From assembly GCF_014529945.1 (NCBI RefSeq), contig NZ_JACVFB010000003.1, forward strand, positions 1,178,001 through 1,242,000: a DNA stretch of 64,000 bases, written 5' to 3'. This document shows, piece by piece, positions 9,322 through 17,792 of the stretch. This stretch comes from Chitinophaga varians. Lineage in GTDB: Bacteria > Bacteroidota > Bacteroidia > Chitinophagales > Chitinophagaceae. The translations under genes were made by a program, and so were the position numbers. How positions within the stretch are numbered: the first letter of the stretch is position 1; each line of letters opens with the position of its first letter. The notes under the pieces were generated by a model, which saw only the letters and a program-made list of their open reading frames with translations, did not search any database and was not told the origin of the DNA.

Positions 9322-9492
9322 TCAGCCCATACCACAGGCAGGGCAGCCATCGGGGAATCTTTTCTTAAATTCTTCTTCTTTCTTTTTCTTTTCCGCCTGT
9401 TCAGTAGTGAGTTTGTCTTTTTTACACGACGTAACAGTTTGCAGAGTGATACCTACCAGGACAGCTCCCAGTAATAACTTTGGCAGTTTCAT
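9322..9492 (-). CDS. RiPP precursor peptide B (CPACGMG core), chryseobasin-like
   Basis: The 56-residue peptide begins MKLPKLLLGAVLVGITLQT, a hydrophobic leader that could be a Sec or lipoprotein signal (VTSC at 20-23). A charged linker rich in K and E follows, and it ends DGCPACGMG at the stop codon. The last seven residues and the leader core LLGAVL.GIT.QT are shared with the gene just upstream. A CxxC-containing C-terminus beside an MNIO gene is the arrangement of chryseobasin-related precursors, in which the cysteines are modified. It ends 12 bp before the MNIO start codon. The start was placed so that the peptide matches its paralogue. Confidence 0.85.
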   Translation of the reverse strand: MKLPKLLLGAVLVGITLQTVTSCKKDKLTTEQAEKKKKEEEFKKRFPDGCPACGMG

Positions 9493-9611
9493 AAATAGAC
9501 TTTTGTAAAGGTTAAATAATGCTTGCAGCTGCAATTTTGGTCTATCAATGAAACGGGGCCATGCGATAAAAGTTACAGGGAACTTTCTACTAGATAATCT
9601 GGGGTATCCTG

Positions 9612-9812
9612 TCAGCCCATGCCACAAGCCGGACATCCATCTCCCGCAGACAGTGGTTTTGACGTATCTTTCTTCTCTATCACCGAATCTTTTTTCAGTT
9701 CTTTTTTGGTTTCTTTAACGGCCGGCGCTTTAGGTCCATTACAAGCAGGCGACGTCTGTATCGTGATGCCAGCCAGAACAGCTCCCAGCAGTGATTTTGA
9801 CAGATTCATCAT
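9612..9812 (-). CDS. RiPP precursor peptide A (CPACGMG core), chryseobasin-like
   Basis: The 66-residue peptide (65 if the second ATG is used) begins MMNLSKSLLGAVLAGITIQT, continues with a K/E/T-rich linker and ends GDGCPACGMG. Leader and core match precursor B closely while the linker differs in length and sequence, which points to tandem duplication with selection on both ends. It lies 119 bp upstream of precursor B on the same strand. Both should be substrates of the MNIO enzyme downstream. No clear promoter could be identified in the 56 bp separating it from the AraC gene. Confidence 0.83.
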   Translation of the reverse strand: MMNLSKSLLGAVLAGITIQTSPACNGPKAPAVKETKKELKKDSVIEKKDTSKPLSAGDGCPACGMG

Positions 9813-9868
9813 AAGGGTTTTAAATGAATGAAATATTTAATCATACAACGGAACAGCGGGTAAAAATG

Positions 9869-10843
9869 TTACCTTTTGAACTTACCGGGAGATATCCCAA
9901 ACCTTTTCCGGAAAGCAGTACTGAAATTATTGGGAGTGGTATACCCCAGCAGATAGGCTACCGTACTGACCTGCTCTCCTTCCAGCAGCAGCTTCCGGGC
10001 TTTCTCCATCCGGAGGTGGTGAATATAACCGAATACCGTGTCACCAAACACGCTCTTAAAACCGTTTTTTAGTTTGAAGATGTTTAACCCTGCCTGACGG
10101 CTCAGTTTTTTGAGCGAGTGGTCCAGCTCCGGTTCTTTATCTATCAATTCTTTAATAAAATAGAGCTTCTCTATATCTCCGGCACTTTCCAACAAATAGC
10201 CGCAGGCTTTTTCCGGGAATTTTTCCTGCAGCGCCTCTGTTTGCAGCATAAACAACTCCAGTACCCGGGCTTCCATCAACATTTTACCATAATAACCGGT
10301 GCGCCGCGAGGTGATCATATCCGTGAGCACGGAGAGCATTTGCGGCGTCACATGCAGCAGGCCCGTGTTATCCAGCGTCATTTCGTTACGGACCAGCTGT
10401 TGGCGCAGTGAGCTATGTATAGCAGAATCTTCATGGGAGATCGATTCAAAGAAATTCCTGTCCAGCAGGATATCCACCTTCACCAGGGGATGTTCGCCCG
10501 TCTGGTACTCAAAATGGGTAGATAACTTCTCCGGCACGGAGAATAGGCTGTGTTGCAGCGCTGCCACCTCCACCGGTTTCCGGAATACCTCGTTGCGGGC
10601 CACAAACTGGCCGCTGAGGGAGAAATGCATCTCCACACAGGATTTACCGGCATTTAACTGCACGGTGGTACGTTTTGAAACCTCCAGGTGACTGTAGTTG
10701 ATTTCAAAGCCGTCAAGCACTGTATGTTCAAAGGAGCCCTGAAGGCCGGATTCGGGAGCCAGCGTATAAGCGGCCTGCCGGTAACCTCTGGCTTCGCTCT
10801 CTTTGACTAAAGTAGCATGTGGTAATAAAGCGTCCAGGTACAT
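9869..10843 (-). CDS. AraC-family transcriptional regulator
   Basis: The 324-residue protein has an N-terminal sensing region of about 220 residues without a recognised ligand motif, and a C-terminal AraC double helix-turn-helix (about 225-324). The latter includes LKKLSRQAGLNIFKLKNGFKSV in the first helix-turn-helix and VSTVAYLLGYTTPNNFSTAFRKRFGISPGKFK in the second, given here as separate stretches around positions 245 and 293. It diverges from the MFS/TolC/HlyD efflux operon across 98 bp containing direct repeats spaced 21 bp, so control of that operon is likely. It could also read into the RiPP genes 57 bp downstream. Confidence 0.9.
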   Translation of the reverse strand: MYLDALLPHATLVKESEARGYRQAAYTLAPESGLQGSFEHTVLDGFEINYSHLEVSKRTTVQLNAGKSCVEMHFSLSGQFVARNEVFRKPVEVAALQHSLFSVPEKLSTHFEYQTGEHPLVKVDILLDRNFFESISHEDSAIHSSLRQQLVRNEMTLDNTGLLHVTPQMLSVLTDMITSRRTGYYGKMLMEARVLELFMLQTEALQEKFPEKACGYLLESAGDIEKLYFIKELIDKEPELDHSLKKLSRQAGLNIFKLKNGFKSVFGDTVFGYIHHLRMEKARKLLLEGEQVSTVAYLLGYTTPNNFSTAFRKRFGISPGKFKR

Positions 10844-10861
10844 ACCGTAAAATTAAGCATT

Positions 10862-10898
10862 ATCCCTTTAGCATACTTTTTAATCCCTTTACCAAACT
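10862..10898. promoter_or_regulatory. Direct-repeat operator-like element for AraC regulator
   Basis: ATCCCTTTAGCATACT and ATCCCTTTACCAAACT match at 14 of 16 positions and start 21 bp apart, two helical turns. This is the usual geometry for AraC-family half-sites on one DNA face. It sits between the divergent AraC and MFS genes. Confidence 0.55.
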
Positions 10899-10941
10899 AT
10901 CCCCACCGGTGCCCAGGCGAAATTTGCTGTCAAAAAAAGCG

Positions 10942-12513
10942 ATGAAACAGGTAGATACCACAGTAGAATATGGGACGCGGCGGGTCATTATCACCCTCAC
11001 CGCCATGCTGTGTGCCATTCTGGAGCTGCTGGACACCACTATTGTAAACGTGGCGCTGAACGACCTGCAGGGCAATCTGGGCGCCACCCTGTCGGAGGTA
11101 AGCTGGGTGGTGACGGCATACGGCATCGGCAACGTGATCCTGATCCCGATGACCAGCTGGCTTTCCCGGCAATTTGGCCGGCGCAATTACTTCGCGGCCT
11201 CCATCTTTTTGTTTACGCTCTGCTCCCTGCTATGCGGCATGGCCGGCAGCATCCCGGAGCTGGCATTTTTCCGTTTTCTTCAGGGCATCGGCGGCGGTGC
11301 GCTACTGGCCACCTCCCAGACGATCATCACGGAATCCTATCCGGTAGAAAAAAGAGGCACGGCCAACCTGATCTTTATGATGAGCGTCATCGTAGGCCCC
11401 GCCATGGGACCACTCATCGGTGGATATATCATCGACCATTACAGCTGGCCGCTGATCTTTTACATCAATGTGCCCATCGGTATCATCGCCATCCTGCTGA
11501 CATTACAATACATCCGGTCGCCCCGCCATGACAATAAATTACCCGCCGCGGATGTGGACTGGGCCGGCATAGTACTGCTGGCCGTCATGGTAGGCTCCCT
11601 GCAGTATGTGCTGGAAAAAGGACAGGAAGAAGACTGGTTCAGCAACCGCATTATCACCACCCTGTCTGTCACCGCCGCCGTAGGCGCCGTATTGTTCATC
11701 TGGCGGGAGCTGTCGTGCGCCCACCCCATCGTGTCCCTGAAAGTGCTGCGGAACAGGAACCTGGCGGCCGGCACCATCTTTTCCTTCATCTACGGCTTTG
11801 GCTCCTATGGCTCAACCTTCATCGTTCCGCTGTTTACACAGTCGCAGCTCAACTGGCCCGCCACCGATGCAGGGCTGCTGGTATGCCTTACCTCCCTCTC
11901 CAGCCTGTTGATTTTCCCGCTGACCAACAAACTGCTTAAATCGGGCGTGAAGCCACCATACATGATGAGCGCCGGCATGTTCATCTTCTTTGTGAACTGT
12001 TATATGAGTTCCCGTATACTCACACCGGAAACAGGCTTCCAGACATTTTTCTGGGTGTTGATATTCCGGTATTTCGGGCTGAACATGATCCTGCTGTCCA
12101 TCAGCTCCATTGCTTTTTCAACATTGCAGACAAGGGAGATCTCCGACGGCGCCGCCTTCACCGGTATGACGCGGCAATTGGGCGGTTCTTTTGGCATCGC
12201 CATCATCACCACTTTTATTGTACGGAGAAACATGCTGCACCGCGACCGCCTGCTCTCGCACCTGAATACCGACGATTCCGGGATGCTGACACGGTTGCAG
12301 CAGACCATACAAGCCTTCCGGGCGCAAGGTTTTCAGGAAGATGTGGCTACCGGTCATGCGCACAAGTTGCTGGAGATGGTAGTCATCAAACAATCCACCT
12401 TACTATCCTATATGGATGTTTACATCGTCATTGGTTTTCTTTTCCTCAGCTGTGTGCCTTTCATCCTTTTCCTGAAAAGCGGGAAAGCCGCCGCCGTAGC
12501 CGATGCACATTAA
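10942..12513 (+). CDS. MFS drug exporter, DHA2 (EmrB/QacA) family
   Basis: The 523-residue inner-membrane protein has about 14 hydrophobic segments. Early motifs are LDTTIVNVAL, the family's motif D1 with its acidic residue, and SRQFGRRNY in the first cytoplasmic loop; GPAMGPLIGGYI matches motif C of drug:proton antiporters. The start at 10942 (MKQVDTTVEYGTRR) is chosen over an upstream in-frame ATG because that one lies inside the divergent control region. It forms an operon with a TolC-like and an HlyD-like gene, so it should feed a channel spanning both membranes, as EmrAB-TolC does. The substrate is unknown. Confidence 0.9.
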   Translation: MKQVDTTVEYGTRRVIITLTAMLCAILELLDTTIVNVALNDLQGNLGATLSEVSWVVTAYGIGNVILIPMTSWLSRQFGRRNYFAASIFLFTLCSLLCGMAGSIPELAFFRFLQGIGGGALLATSQTIITESYPVEKRGTANLIFMMSVIVGPAMGPLIGGYIIDHYSWPLIFYINVPIGIIAILLTLQYIRSPRHDNKLPAADVDWAGIVLLAVMVGSLQYVLEKGQEEDWFSNRIITTLSVTAAVGAVLFIWRELSCAHPIVSLKVLRNRNLAAGTIFSFIYGFGSYGSTFIVPLFTQSQLNWPATDAGLLVCLTSLSSLLIFPLTNKLLKSGVKPPYMMSAGMFIFFVNCYMSSRILTPETGFQTFFWVLIFRYFGLNMILLSISSIAFSTLQTREISDGAAFTGMTRQLGGSFGIAIITTFIVRRNMLHRDRLLSHLNTDDSGMLTRLQQTIQAFRAQGFQEDVATGHAHKLLEMVVIKQSTLLSYMDVYIVIGFLFLSCVPFILFLKSGKAAAVADAH

Positions 12514-12540
12514 TCTCTCTTATTCGCCAACATTATCATC

Positions 12541-13869
12541 ATGCATGCAATTAACACAGGACGGGTATTGTTATTCCTGTCACTTGCCCTCTGGTGGCCA
12601 CTTCAGCACAACGGGCAAACACCTTCGCTCAGCCTCAGCGCCGCCATTAACATGGGATTGGCCCACAGCCACACCCTTCGGCTGGACAAAGCCGCCATAA
12701 CCGCCGCCTGGCAACACTACCAGCAGGTAAAAGATGCCAGTCTGCCTACCGGCAGCATCAGCGCCACTTTCAGCCATATGGAAGTACCGGCAGACCACCT
12801 GCAGCTCGGTAACCAGGACCTGACATTAGGTAAACGCGGCGAAAACTACATGGCCCATGCCGGTATTAGACAGACCATCTTTGAAGGCAACAAACTCCGC
12901 TACGCCCGTAAATCAGCGCAGCTGCTGATGCAGCTGTCAGATCTGGAACTGGAGCAGCACGCCACCGAAGTGGCCTACACGATCGCTGAACTATACCACG
13001 ATCTGTATAAGATACATCGGAACATACAGGTAACACAACAACAAACACAGGCCATCGACAGCCTGATCAAACAGGCCAGTGATCTGTATGAGCAGGGTAT
13101 CGTTACCCAAAACGATGTACTGCGTTTTAAGTTGCAGCGTTCAGAAACGCAGATCAACAGCACCCAGCTGGAAGCGGAGCGCCGCACCGTGCAATACAGT
13201 CTGAACCTACTGCTTGGCCTTCCTGAAGACACGACAGTCGTACCCGCGCCGGTGCTGCCGCCGATGCAAGACAACAGCACGCTGGACAGCCTGCTGGCAG
13301 CAGCTTTCCGGCAGCGGCAGGAGCTGAAGCAGTACGGCGTACAGTCATCATTGGACCAGTTCAATATCCGTAGCATCAAAGCAGGCCAGCTACCGACCCT
13401 CTCCGGCAGCATCACAGCGGATTATATCCATGCAGGCGCTGAATTTATTCCGCCGGCAGGAACCTACCTGACGCCTATTTCAGCGGGTGTCACCGTGGCC
13501 TGGAATTTCTCCACGCTCTGGTCGGCACGTCATCACATCTCACAAGCCAAAGTAAAACAGGAACAGACGCTTATTCAACGCGACAGGCTCAAAGAGAACA
13601 TACAACAGGAAGTGAATACCTGCTACCAACATTACCAGCAGGCACTCCAGACGATACAGCTGTTGCAAAGCGCTATTGACCAGGCCGCAGAAAACAACCG
13701 CATACAAACAGACCGGTACCAGTACAACACCACGTCTGTCACCGATATGATAGACGCCAACAGCCGGCTGTACCAGGCCATGGCCAATATCGCCATCGCA
13801 CGCTCCGATGCCAGTCTCGCCTGGTTCCGGCTGCTGAAGGCAACCGGCAGTATTACAACATCCTACTAA
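12541..13869 (+). CDS. TolC-like outer membrane efflux protein
   Basis: The 442-residue protein starts with a signal peptide (about 1-24, ending HNGQTP) and continues with LSLSAAINMGLAHSHTLRLDKAAI, the typical opening of outer membrane efflux proteins, seen at about 27-50. Long amphipathic helices rich in Q, A and L form two repeats (about 40-240 and 265-440), as expected for the alpha-barrel. The operon position between an MFS pump and an HlyD-type adaptor supports a role as exit duct. The gap to the next gene is 12 bp. Confidence 0.9.
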   Translation: MHAINTGRVLLFLSLALWWPLQHNGQTPSLSLSAAINMGLAHSHTLRLDKAAITAAWQHYQQVKDASLPTGSISATFSHMEVPADHLQLGNQDLTLGKRGENYMAHAGIRQTIFEGNKLRYARKSAQLLMQLSDLELEQHATEVAYTIAELYHDLYKIHRNIQVTQQQTQAIDSLIKQASDLYEQGIVTQNDVLRFKLQRSETQINSTQLEAERRTVQYSLNLLLGLPEDTTVVPAPVLPPMQDNSTLDSLLAAAFRQRQELKQYGVQSSLDQFNIRSIKAGQLPTLSGSITADYIHAGAEFIPPAGTYLTPISAGVTVAWNFSTLWSARHHISQAKVKQEQTLIQRDRLKENIQQEVNTCYQHYQQALQTIQLLQSAIDQAAENNRIQTDRYQYNTTSVTDMIDANSRLYQAMANIAIARSDASLAWFRLLKATGSITTSY

Positions 13870-13881
13870 ATAGTATATCAC

Positions 13882-14919
13882 ATGGAAGAAAACAGGAAAA
13901 AGAGAAAAATGCTGTTACCGGTAGTATTACTGGCAGTAGCGGCCGCCGGTATCATCATCGGTATCAACAAATACCAATACTACCGCACACACGAAGAAAC
14001 AGATGACGCACAGATAGATGGCGACCTGAGCGTAGTCGTGTCCCGCGCCGGTGGCTATATTGATTCTATTTATTTTGAAGACAACCAACGGGTGATAAAA
14101 GACCAGTTGCTCATCAAACTGGAAGACAGGGAATATCACCTGAAACTGGAGCAGGCACTGGCTGCGCACAAACTGGCCAACTCCCGCATTGATGTTGCCG
14201 CTACACAGGTAGCCACCTCCGAGGCCGCGTCGTCAGGTTATAAAGCAGAAGTGGAAGCCGCCAAAGCAAAATTATGGCAGGCAGAACAGGACTTTGCCCG
14301 TTACACCGCCCTGGTTGCCAAAGGCGCTGTGCCCCGGCAACAATATGATCAGGCGAAAACGACCCGCGATGCAGCCGCCGCCACCTATGCCGCCGCCAGC
14401 GGGCAATACAACACTGCCATTGAACAGATCAGCAACCACCGCTCACAGCTACAGGTAACGCATACTGCCGTCAGCCGCGAAGCCGTAGACATCGACTATG
14501 CACAGTTGCTGCTATCGTACACGCATATATCAGCGCCGGTCACCGGCCTTGTGACCAAACGAAAAGTACAGCCCGGACAATTGGTGCAACCCGGACAAAC
14601 ACTCTTTTCCGTAGTAGACGAAAACAGCCTGTATGTCACTGCTAATTTTAAAGAGACCCAGTTGACCCACATGCACCCGGGGCAGCCAGTAACGATACGG
14701 GTAGATGCTTACCCCGATATTGAACTGAAAGGCACCGTTCACAATTTCGCAGCTACTACGGGCGCTAAAGTGGCGCTGCTGCCACCAGACAATGCCACCG
14801 GCAACTTCGTAAAAGTGGTGCAGCGTATTCCGGTGAAAATAAAACTGCAAGCAGCAGATACTACCCTGCACTTACTCCGGCCGGGCATGAACGTAGAAGT
14901 AACGGTGAATACCCGTTAA
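13882..14919 (+). CDS. HlyD/EmrA-type membrane fusion protein
   Basis: The 345-residue adaptor has a basic N-terminus, one membrane anchor (about 10-28) and a periplasmic part. The lipoyl half-motifs are split around a coiled-coil hairpin (about 85-200): VSRAGGYIDSIYFEDNQ before it and ISAPVTGLVTKRKVQPGQ after it. A beta-barrel segment NENSLYV-like (ENSLYVTANFKETQL) and a C-terminal NVEVTVNTR follow. This is the EmrA arrangement that couples an MFS pump to TolC. It is the last gene of the efflux operon and is followed by a hairpin. Confidence 0.92.
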   Translation: MEENRKKRKMLLPVVLLAVAAAGIIIGINKYQYYRTHEETDDAQIDGDLSVVVSRAGGYIDSIYFEDNQRVIKDQLLIKLEDREYHLKLEQALAAHKLANSRIDVAATQVATSEAASSGYKAEVEAAKAKLWQAEQDFARYTALVAKGAVPRQQYDQAKTTRDAAAATYAAASGQYNTAIEQISNHRSQLQVTHTAVSREAVDIDYAQLLLSYTHISAPVTGLVTKRKVQPGQLVQPGQTLFSVVDENSLYVTANFKETQLTHMHPGQPVTIRVDAYPDIELKGTVHNFAATTGAKVALLPPDNATGNFVKVVQRIPVKIKLQAADTTLHLLRPGMNVEVTVNTR

Positions 14920-14921
14920 AA

Positions 14922-14962
14922 AAAGACCGGGCTGCCTCATTAAAGTAAGACAGCCCGGCTTT
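14922..14962. terminator. Bidirectional intrinsic terminator
   Basis: CCGGGCTG and CAGCCCGG form a GC-rich stem extended by AAAG/CTTT with one bulged base. An A-tract lies on one side and a short T-tract on the other. It separates the efflux operon from the convergent secreted-protein gene. Confidence 0.7.
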
Positions 14963-14977
14963 ATAACATTACTTCCC

Positions 14978-16231
14978 TTACAGTACAGAACCGAGTATCA
15001 GCGCACCTACACCAATTTTATCTGCGATGTCTTTCCGGAATCGTACGTTAGGATCTACTGTAACAGCACCGATACTTTCCACTGTTTTCCGGAAGAACTG
15101 GTCCTCCGCTTCACTATGATTGCCATTGTAGATCGATATACGTTGCCTTACATAATCTGTATGGACCAGGCATCTGTTCAACGACTTCCTTTCTTTCTCC
15201 GGTAATTCTTTCACATAAGCCTCCAGATAAGGGATATAGGGTGACGTGGTATCTGGCTTTTCGGCACGCAGCGGAATAAAAAAAGTACCCTTTTTACCGG
15301 TCATCACATAGGTATCTATCTTCTTCACCTCATTAACCACTACAATATTGATGTCCCGGTACACGGGAACCCTATACAATTTATCCTTGTATGTTACCTC
15401 ACCAATACGGTCTGATTTAAAATACTTCACCATCAGCAACCGGAGCGCTGCAGTATCCAGTTGATTGCTTTTTACGCTGGTAATATTACCGGCAGCGTCT
15501 ACATCCAGACGGCAGATATAGTTTCCTTCTTTTCCCGCGGGCAACAACCGCGCAAGTTCCCGGCTAACGGCCCCCTCGTCAATTGTATCTTTCATGATCA
15601 TACGCACCAGTTTACTGACATCATACACTTCAAAAGGTTCACCGGCATCCAGCCTCGCTTTGGTTTCCTCTTCTCTTTTCCGTTTCCATGCAACCTCTTC
15701 GTCCTGCTTCTTTTTTTCCTGCGCTTTCGCAGCTGCAACAGCCGCGGCTTTTCTGGCTTTAATTTCAGCCGGTGACAGCGTATACTCCAATAGCTGTATA
15801 CCGGCCAGGCAGCCCATCGGCGCAACGTATTGCCCTTCTTCCATTACGAGGTTTTCTTCCTGTGAGGTAATGCCATATCCTCGCTGATTATGACCAAAGT
15901 AAGTCGGGATAACGGTCATGAGCGTACGTACTCCTAAAGATGTTTGTTTGGCGCCGGTAAAGTGTATACTGTAGATATCCAGCGGCACATAAGGATTAGG
16001 TCCAACACCCAGCCCTGAAACAGTTGGATTGTCTGACAGTAGTTCCGCACTGCATAAATTACCGTAACGCAGCGCTTCAGGCACCACCTCTATCAGCAGA
16101 CTTTTCTTTAACGGGACCACCCATTTTTTTCCCTCCGGGACGCGGGAAGTGGAGGTAAGCAACACAACTTTCTGGGCATAGACAAAAGCTGTTGCCAGCA
16201 AGGCACAAACAGCCAGGAATAGTTTCTTCAT
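14978..16231 (-). CDS. Secreted protein of unknown function
   Basis: The 417-residue product has a clear signal peptide (MKKLFLAVCALLATAFVYAQ, cut after AQ). After about 145 residues of mixed sequence comes a charged, alanine- and lysine-rich stretch (about 158-195, AEIKARKAAAVAAAKAQEKK) likely to be helical or coiled-coil. The following region around YICRLDVDAAGNITSVKSN resembles the start of TonB C-terminal-like domains, in which a DxxGxVxxV turn is common, but the match is weak. No family was recognised. The start at 16231 is chosen because it gives the signal peptide. It is a single gene. Confidence 0.75.
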   Translation of the reverse strand: MKKLFLAVCALLATAFVYAQKVVLLTSTSRVPEGKKWVVPLKKSLLIEVVPEALRYGNLCSAELLSDNPTVSGLGVGPNPYVPLDIYSIHFTGAKQTSLGVRTLMTVIPTYFGHNQRGYGITSQEENLVMEEGQYVAPMGCLAGIQLLEYTLSPAEIKARKAAAVAAAKAQEKKKQDEEVAWKRKREEETKARLDAGEPFEVYDVSKLVRMIMKDTIDEGAVSRELARLLPAGKEGNYICRLDVDAAGNITSVKSNQLDTAALRLLMVKYFKSDRIGEVTYKDKLYRVPVYRDINIVVVNEVKKIDTYVMTGKKGTFFIPLRAEKPDTTSPYIPYLEAYVKELPEKERKSLNRCLVHTDYVRQRISIYNGNHSEAEDQFFRKTVESIGAVTVDPNVRFRKDIADKIGVGALILGSVL

Positions 16232-16376
16232 AGGTATGACAGGTATGGGTGATGATTTAACGTAAAGATAGTTGTAGAACGAGCGAATTACCAAGCAATC
16301 AAATTATCCAGTGTCATTTAGTACTGTCAGCGCAATGATTTACCTTCGCAGTAATTCATTAACAATCCGTACGTAT

Positions 16377-16820
16377 ATGTCTTCTGGTAAATGCCCAAAC
16401 TGTGGCGCTTCTACACTTACCATACCTTATGGTGGTTCCAGCCAGCGGGAAGTGGTAGTGAGCTGCACATATTGTAACTCCCGGTTTTCGGTCAACAACC
16501 CATACTACCAGCCACCAGTACAGGAAGTACGGCACACATACAACACCACCAATTACATCAATTACGGTCCTGACCGTCCACGAGGTTGGCGGTATGCCCG
16601 TGACCGGGAACATAAATTCGCGAAGATAGCCGGTTATGTAATAGCCATCCTGATGATTCCATTTGTGCTGGGGATATGGATAGGATATTTTCTGATGGCG
16701 GAACCTTATCCTGTATTCCTCCCGATTGGATTTACCGGCTTCATGCTGCTTTTTTATCTGCTCGCCAGCGCCAGCGACAGAGAACTAAAGCGCCGCAAAA
16801 GGGAAGGCATCTCCTACTAG
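16377..16820 (+). CDS. Zinc-ribbon membrane protein of unknown function
   Basis: The 147-residue protein carries an N-terminal zinc ribbon, CPNCG (6-10) and CTYC (about 30-33), followed by a tyrosine- and proline-rich linker and two membrane segments (about 80-100 and 105-125), ending in a basic tail. The start at 16377 is favoured because the ribbon follows at once; an in-frame ATG lies 66 bp upstream. TACCTTCG at 16341 resembles the Bacteroidota -7 element with one mismatch. Zinc-ribbon plus transmembrane proteins of this size are common but mostly uncharacterised. Confidence 0.7.
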   Translation: MSSGKCPNCGASTLTIPYGGSSQREVVVSCTYCNSRFSVNNPYYQPPVQEVRHTYNTTNYINYGPDRPRGWRYARDREHKFAKIAGYVIAILMIPFVLGIWIGYFLMAEPYPVFLPIGFTGFMLLFYLLASASDRELKRRKREGISY

Positions 16821-16905
16821 TATAGCTTCATAGGGATAAATTTATCATCATAGGCCGCACGGCCTTAAATGGATATATTTGACGCAGCAAATGTAACCGT
16901 GCCAT

Positions 16906-17256
16906 ATGTATGTTAAAAAGTTACCCGAACTGGACTATGGTGTAGCTACCACCATCAAAGCCCTTGGCGGCAAATGGAAAGCCTGTATACTGGACTGTCT
17001 TCACCTGGGCATACGCCGCCCCAGTGAGCTTTGCCGGAACATCCCCGGCGCCTCCCTGCGGGTACTGAGCCAACAGCTAAAAGAACTGGAAGCCTGCCAT
17101 ATCGTCTACAAAAAAGTATATGCAGAAGTACCCCTCCGGGTGGAATACTACCTCACCAGCTGGGGGGAATCCCTGTGGCCCGTTATTGTAGCCATGAACG
17201 AATGGGGCAATGCCTATCTGCATCATCACTGTAACAACACACCACAGGAATCGTGA
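16906..17256 (+). CDS. HxlR-family winged-helix regulator
   Basis: The 116-residue protein shows the family signature: TIKALGGKWKACILDCLHLG, then RRPSELCRNIPGASLRVLSQ for the recognition helix, and RVEYYLTSWGESLWPVIVAM for the wing and dimer helix. There is no cysteine in the usual redox position near the N-terminus, though cysteines occur at the end of the first helix. It has no obvious divergent partner gene, since the upstream gene runs in the same direction, so its target cannot be guessed. Length is normal for the family. Confidence 0.88.
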   Translation: MYVKKLPELDYGVATTIKALGGKWKACILDCLHLGIRRPSELCRNIPGASLRVLSQQLKELEACHIVYKKVYAEVPLRVEYYLTSWGESLWPVIVAMNEWGNAYLHHHCNNTPQES

Positions 17257-17259
17257 TCG

Positions 17260-17721
17260 CTACCGGTGCTTCTCCGGATTGTTGAACTGCCATAAAACAT
17301 TTATGATCTTCCACTCATCATTGAGCTTCACCAGATGCATATAATCAATCCATTCATCGGCATAAAGCTTCACAGCAGCGGTTTGGGTGCTCACATCCAG
17401 TAACACCACTTCTTTTCTGGGATTAGCCGGGAACTTATCTCCTTTCGTATTGTAATTACCCGCCAGTAATATCATCTCATCCGCATGGGATTCCCGCAGA
17501 TATTCCCGTGAAGGCTGTTTCGAATATTTCCAGAACGTACGCTTTACCAGTCGCGGGTGAAGGCACCGGGCCATCCGGGCGGTATCATGCCGGTGCTGGG
17601 ATTCGATGTAATCCAGCGCAGCCTGACGGATAGCGAGAGAATCGGCTTTCGTTTGCGCATGGCTGGTGAGTGCCAGGCTGCTACACAGCAAGGCCACAAG
17701 GAAGGCTACAGTATTTTTCAT
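17260..17721 (-). CDS. Secreted NTF2/lumazine-binding-like protein
   Basis: The 153-residue protein begins with a signal peptide (MKNTVAFLVALLCSSLALTSHAQ). The mature part follows the plan of putative lumazine-binding and SnoaL-like NTF2 folds: a first helix IRQAALDYIESQ, a segment HPRLVKRTF, and closing strands AAVKLYADEWIDYMHLVKLND and EWKIINVLW, described here in separate pieces. These proteins are usually small-molecule binders of unknown role. The start gives the signal peptide; an upstream ATG 75 bp earlier is less likely. It is convergent with the HxlR gene, only 3 bp apart. Confidence 0.78.
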   Translation of the reverse strand: MKNTVAFLVALLCSSLALTSHAQTKADSLAIRQAALDYIESQHRHDTARMARCLHPRLVKRTFWKYSKQPSREYLRESHADEMILLAGNYNTKGDKFPANPRKEVVLLDVSTQTAAVKLYADEWIDYMHLVKLNDEWKIINVLWQFNNPEKHR

Positions 17722-17792
17722 CAGAGTGTTTGTTGATAACAGGAAGGTATCAACGAAAAGGGAGAGGATTGTTACCGCTGGTGTAAAAGGGA

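Noticed and set aside
9869..14919. Efflux operon as the dedicated exporter of the RiPP
   Set aside because: It is divergent and separated by the AraC gene, and the precursors already carry signal-like leaders; the link cannot be supported from the sequence.
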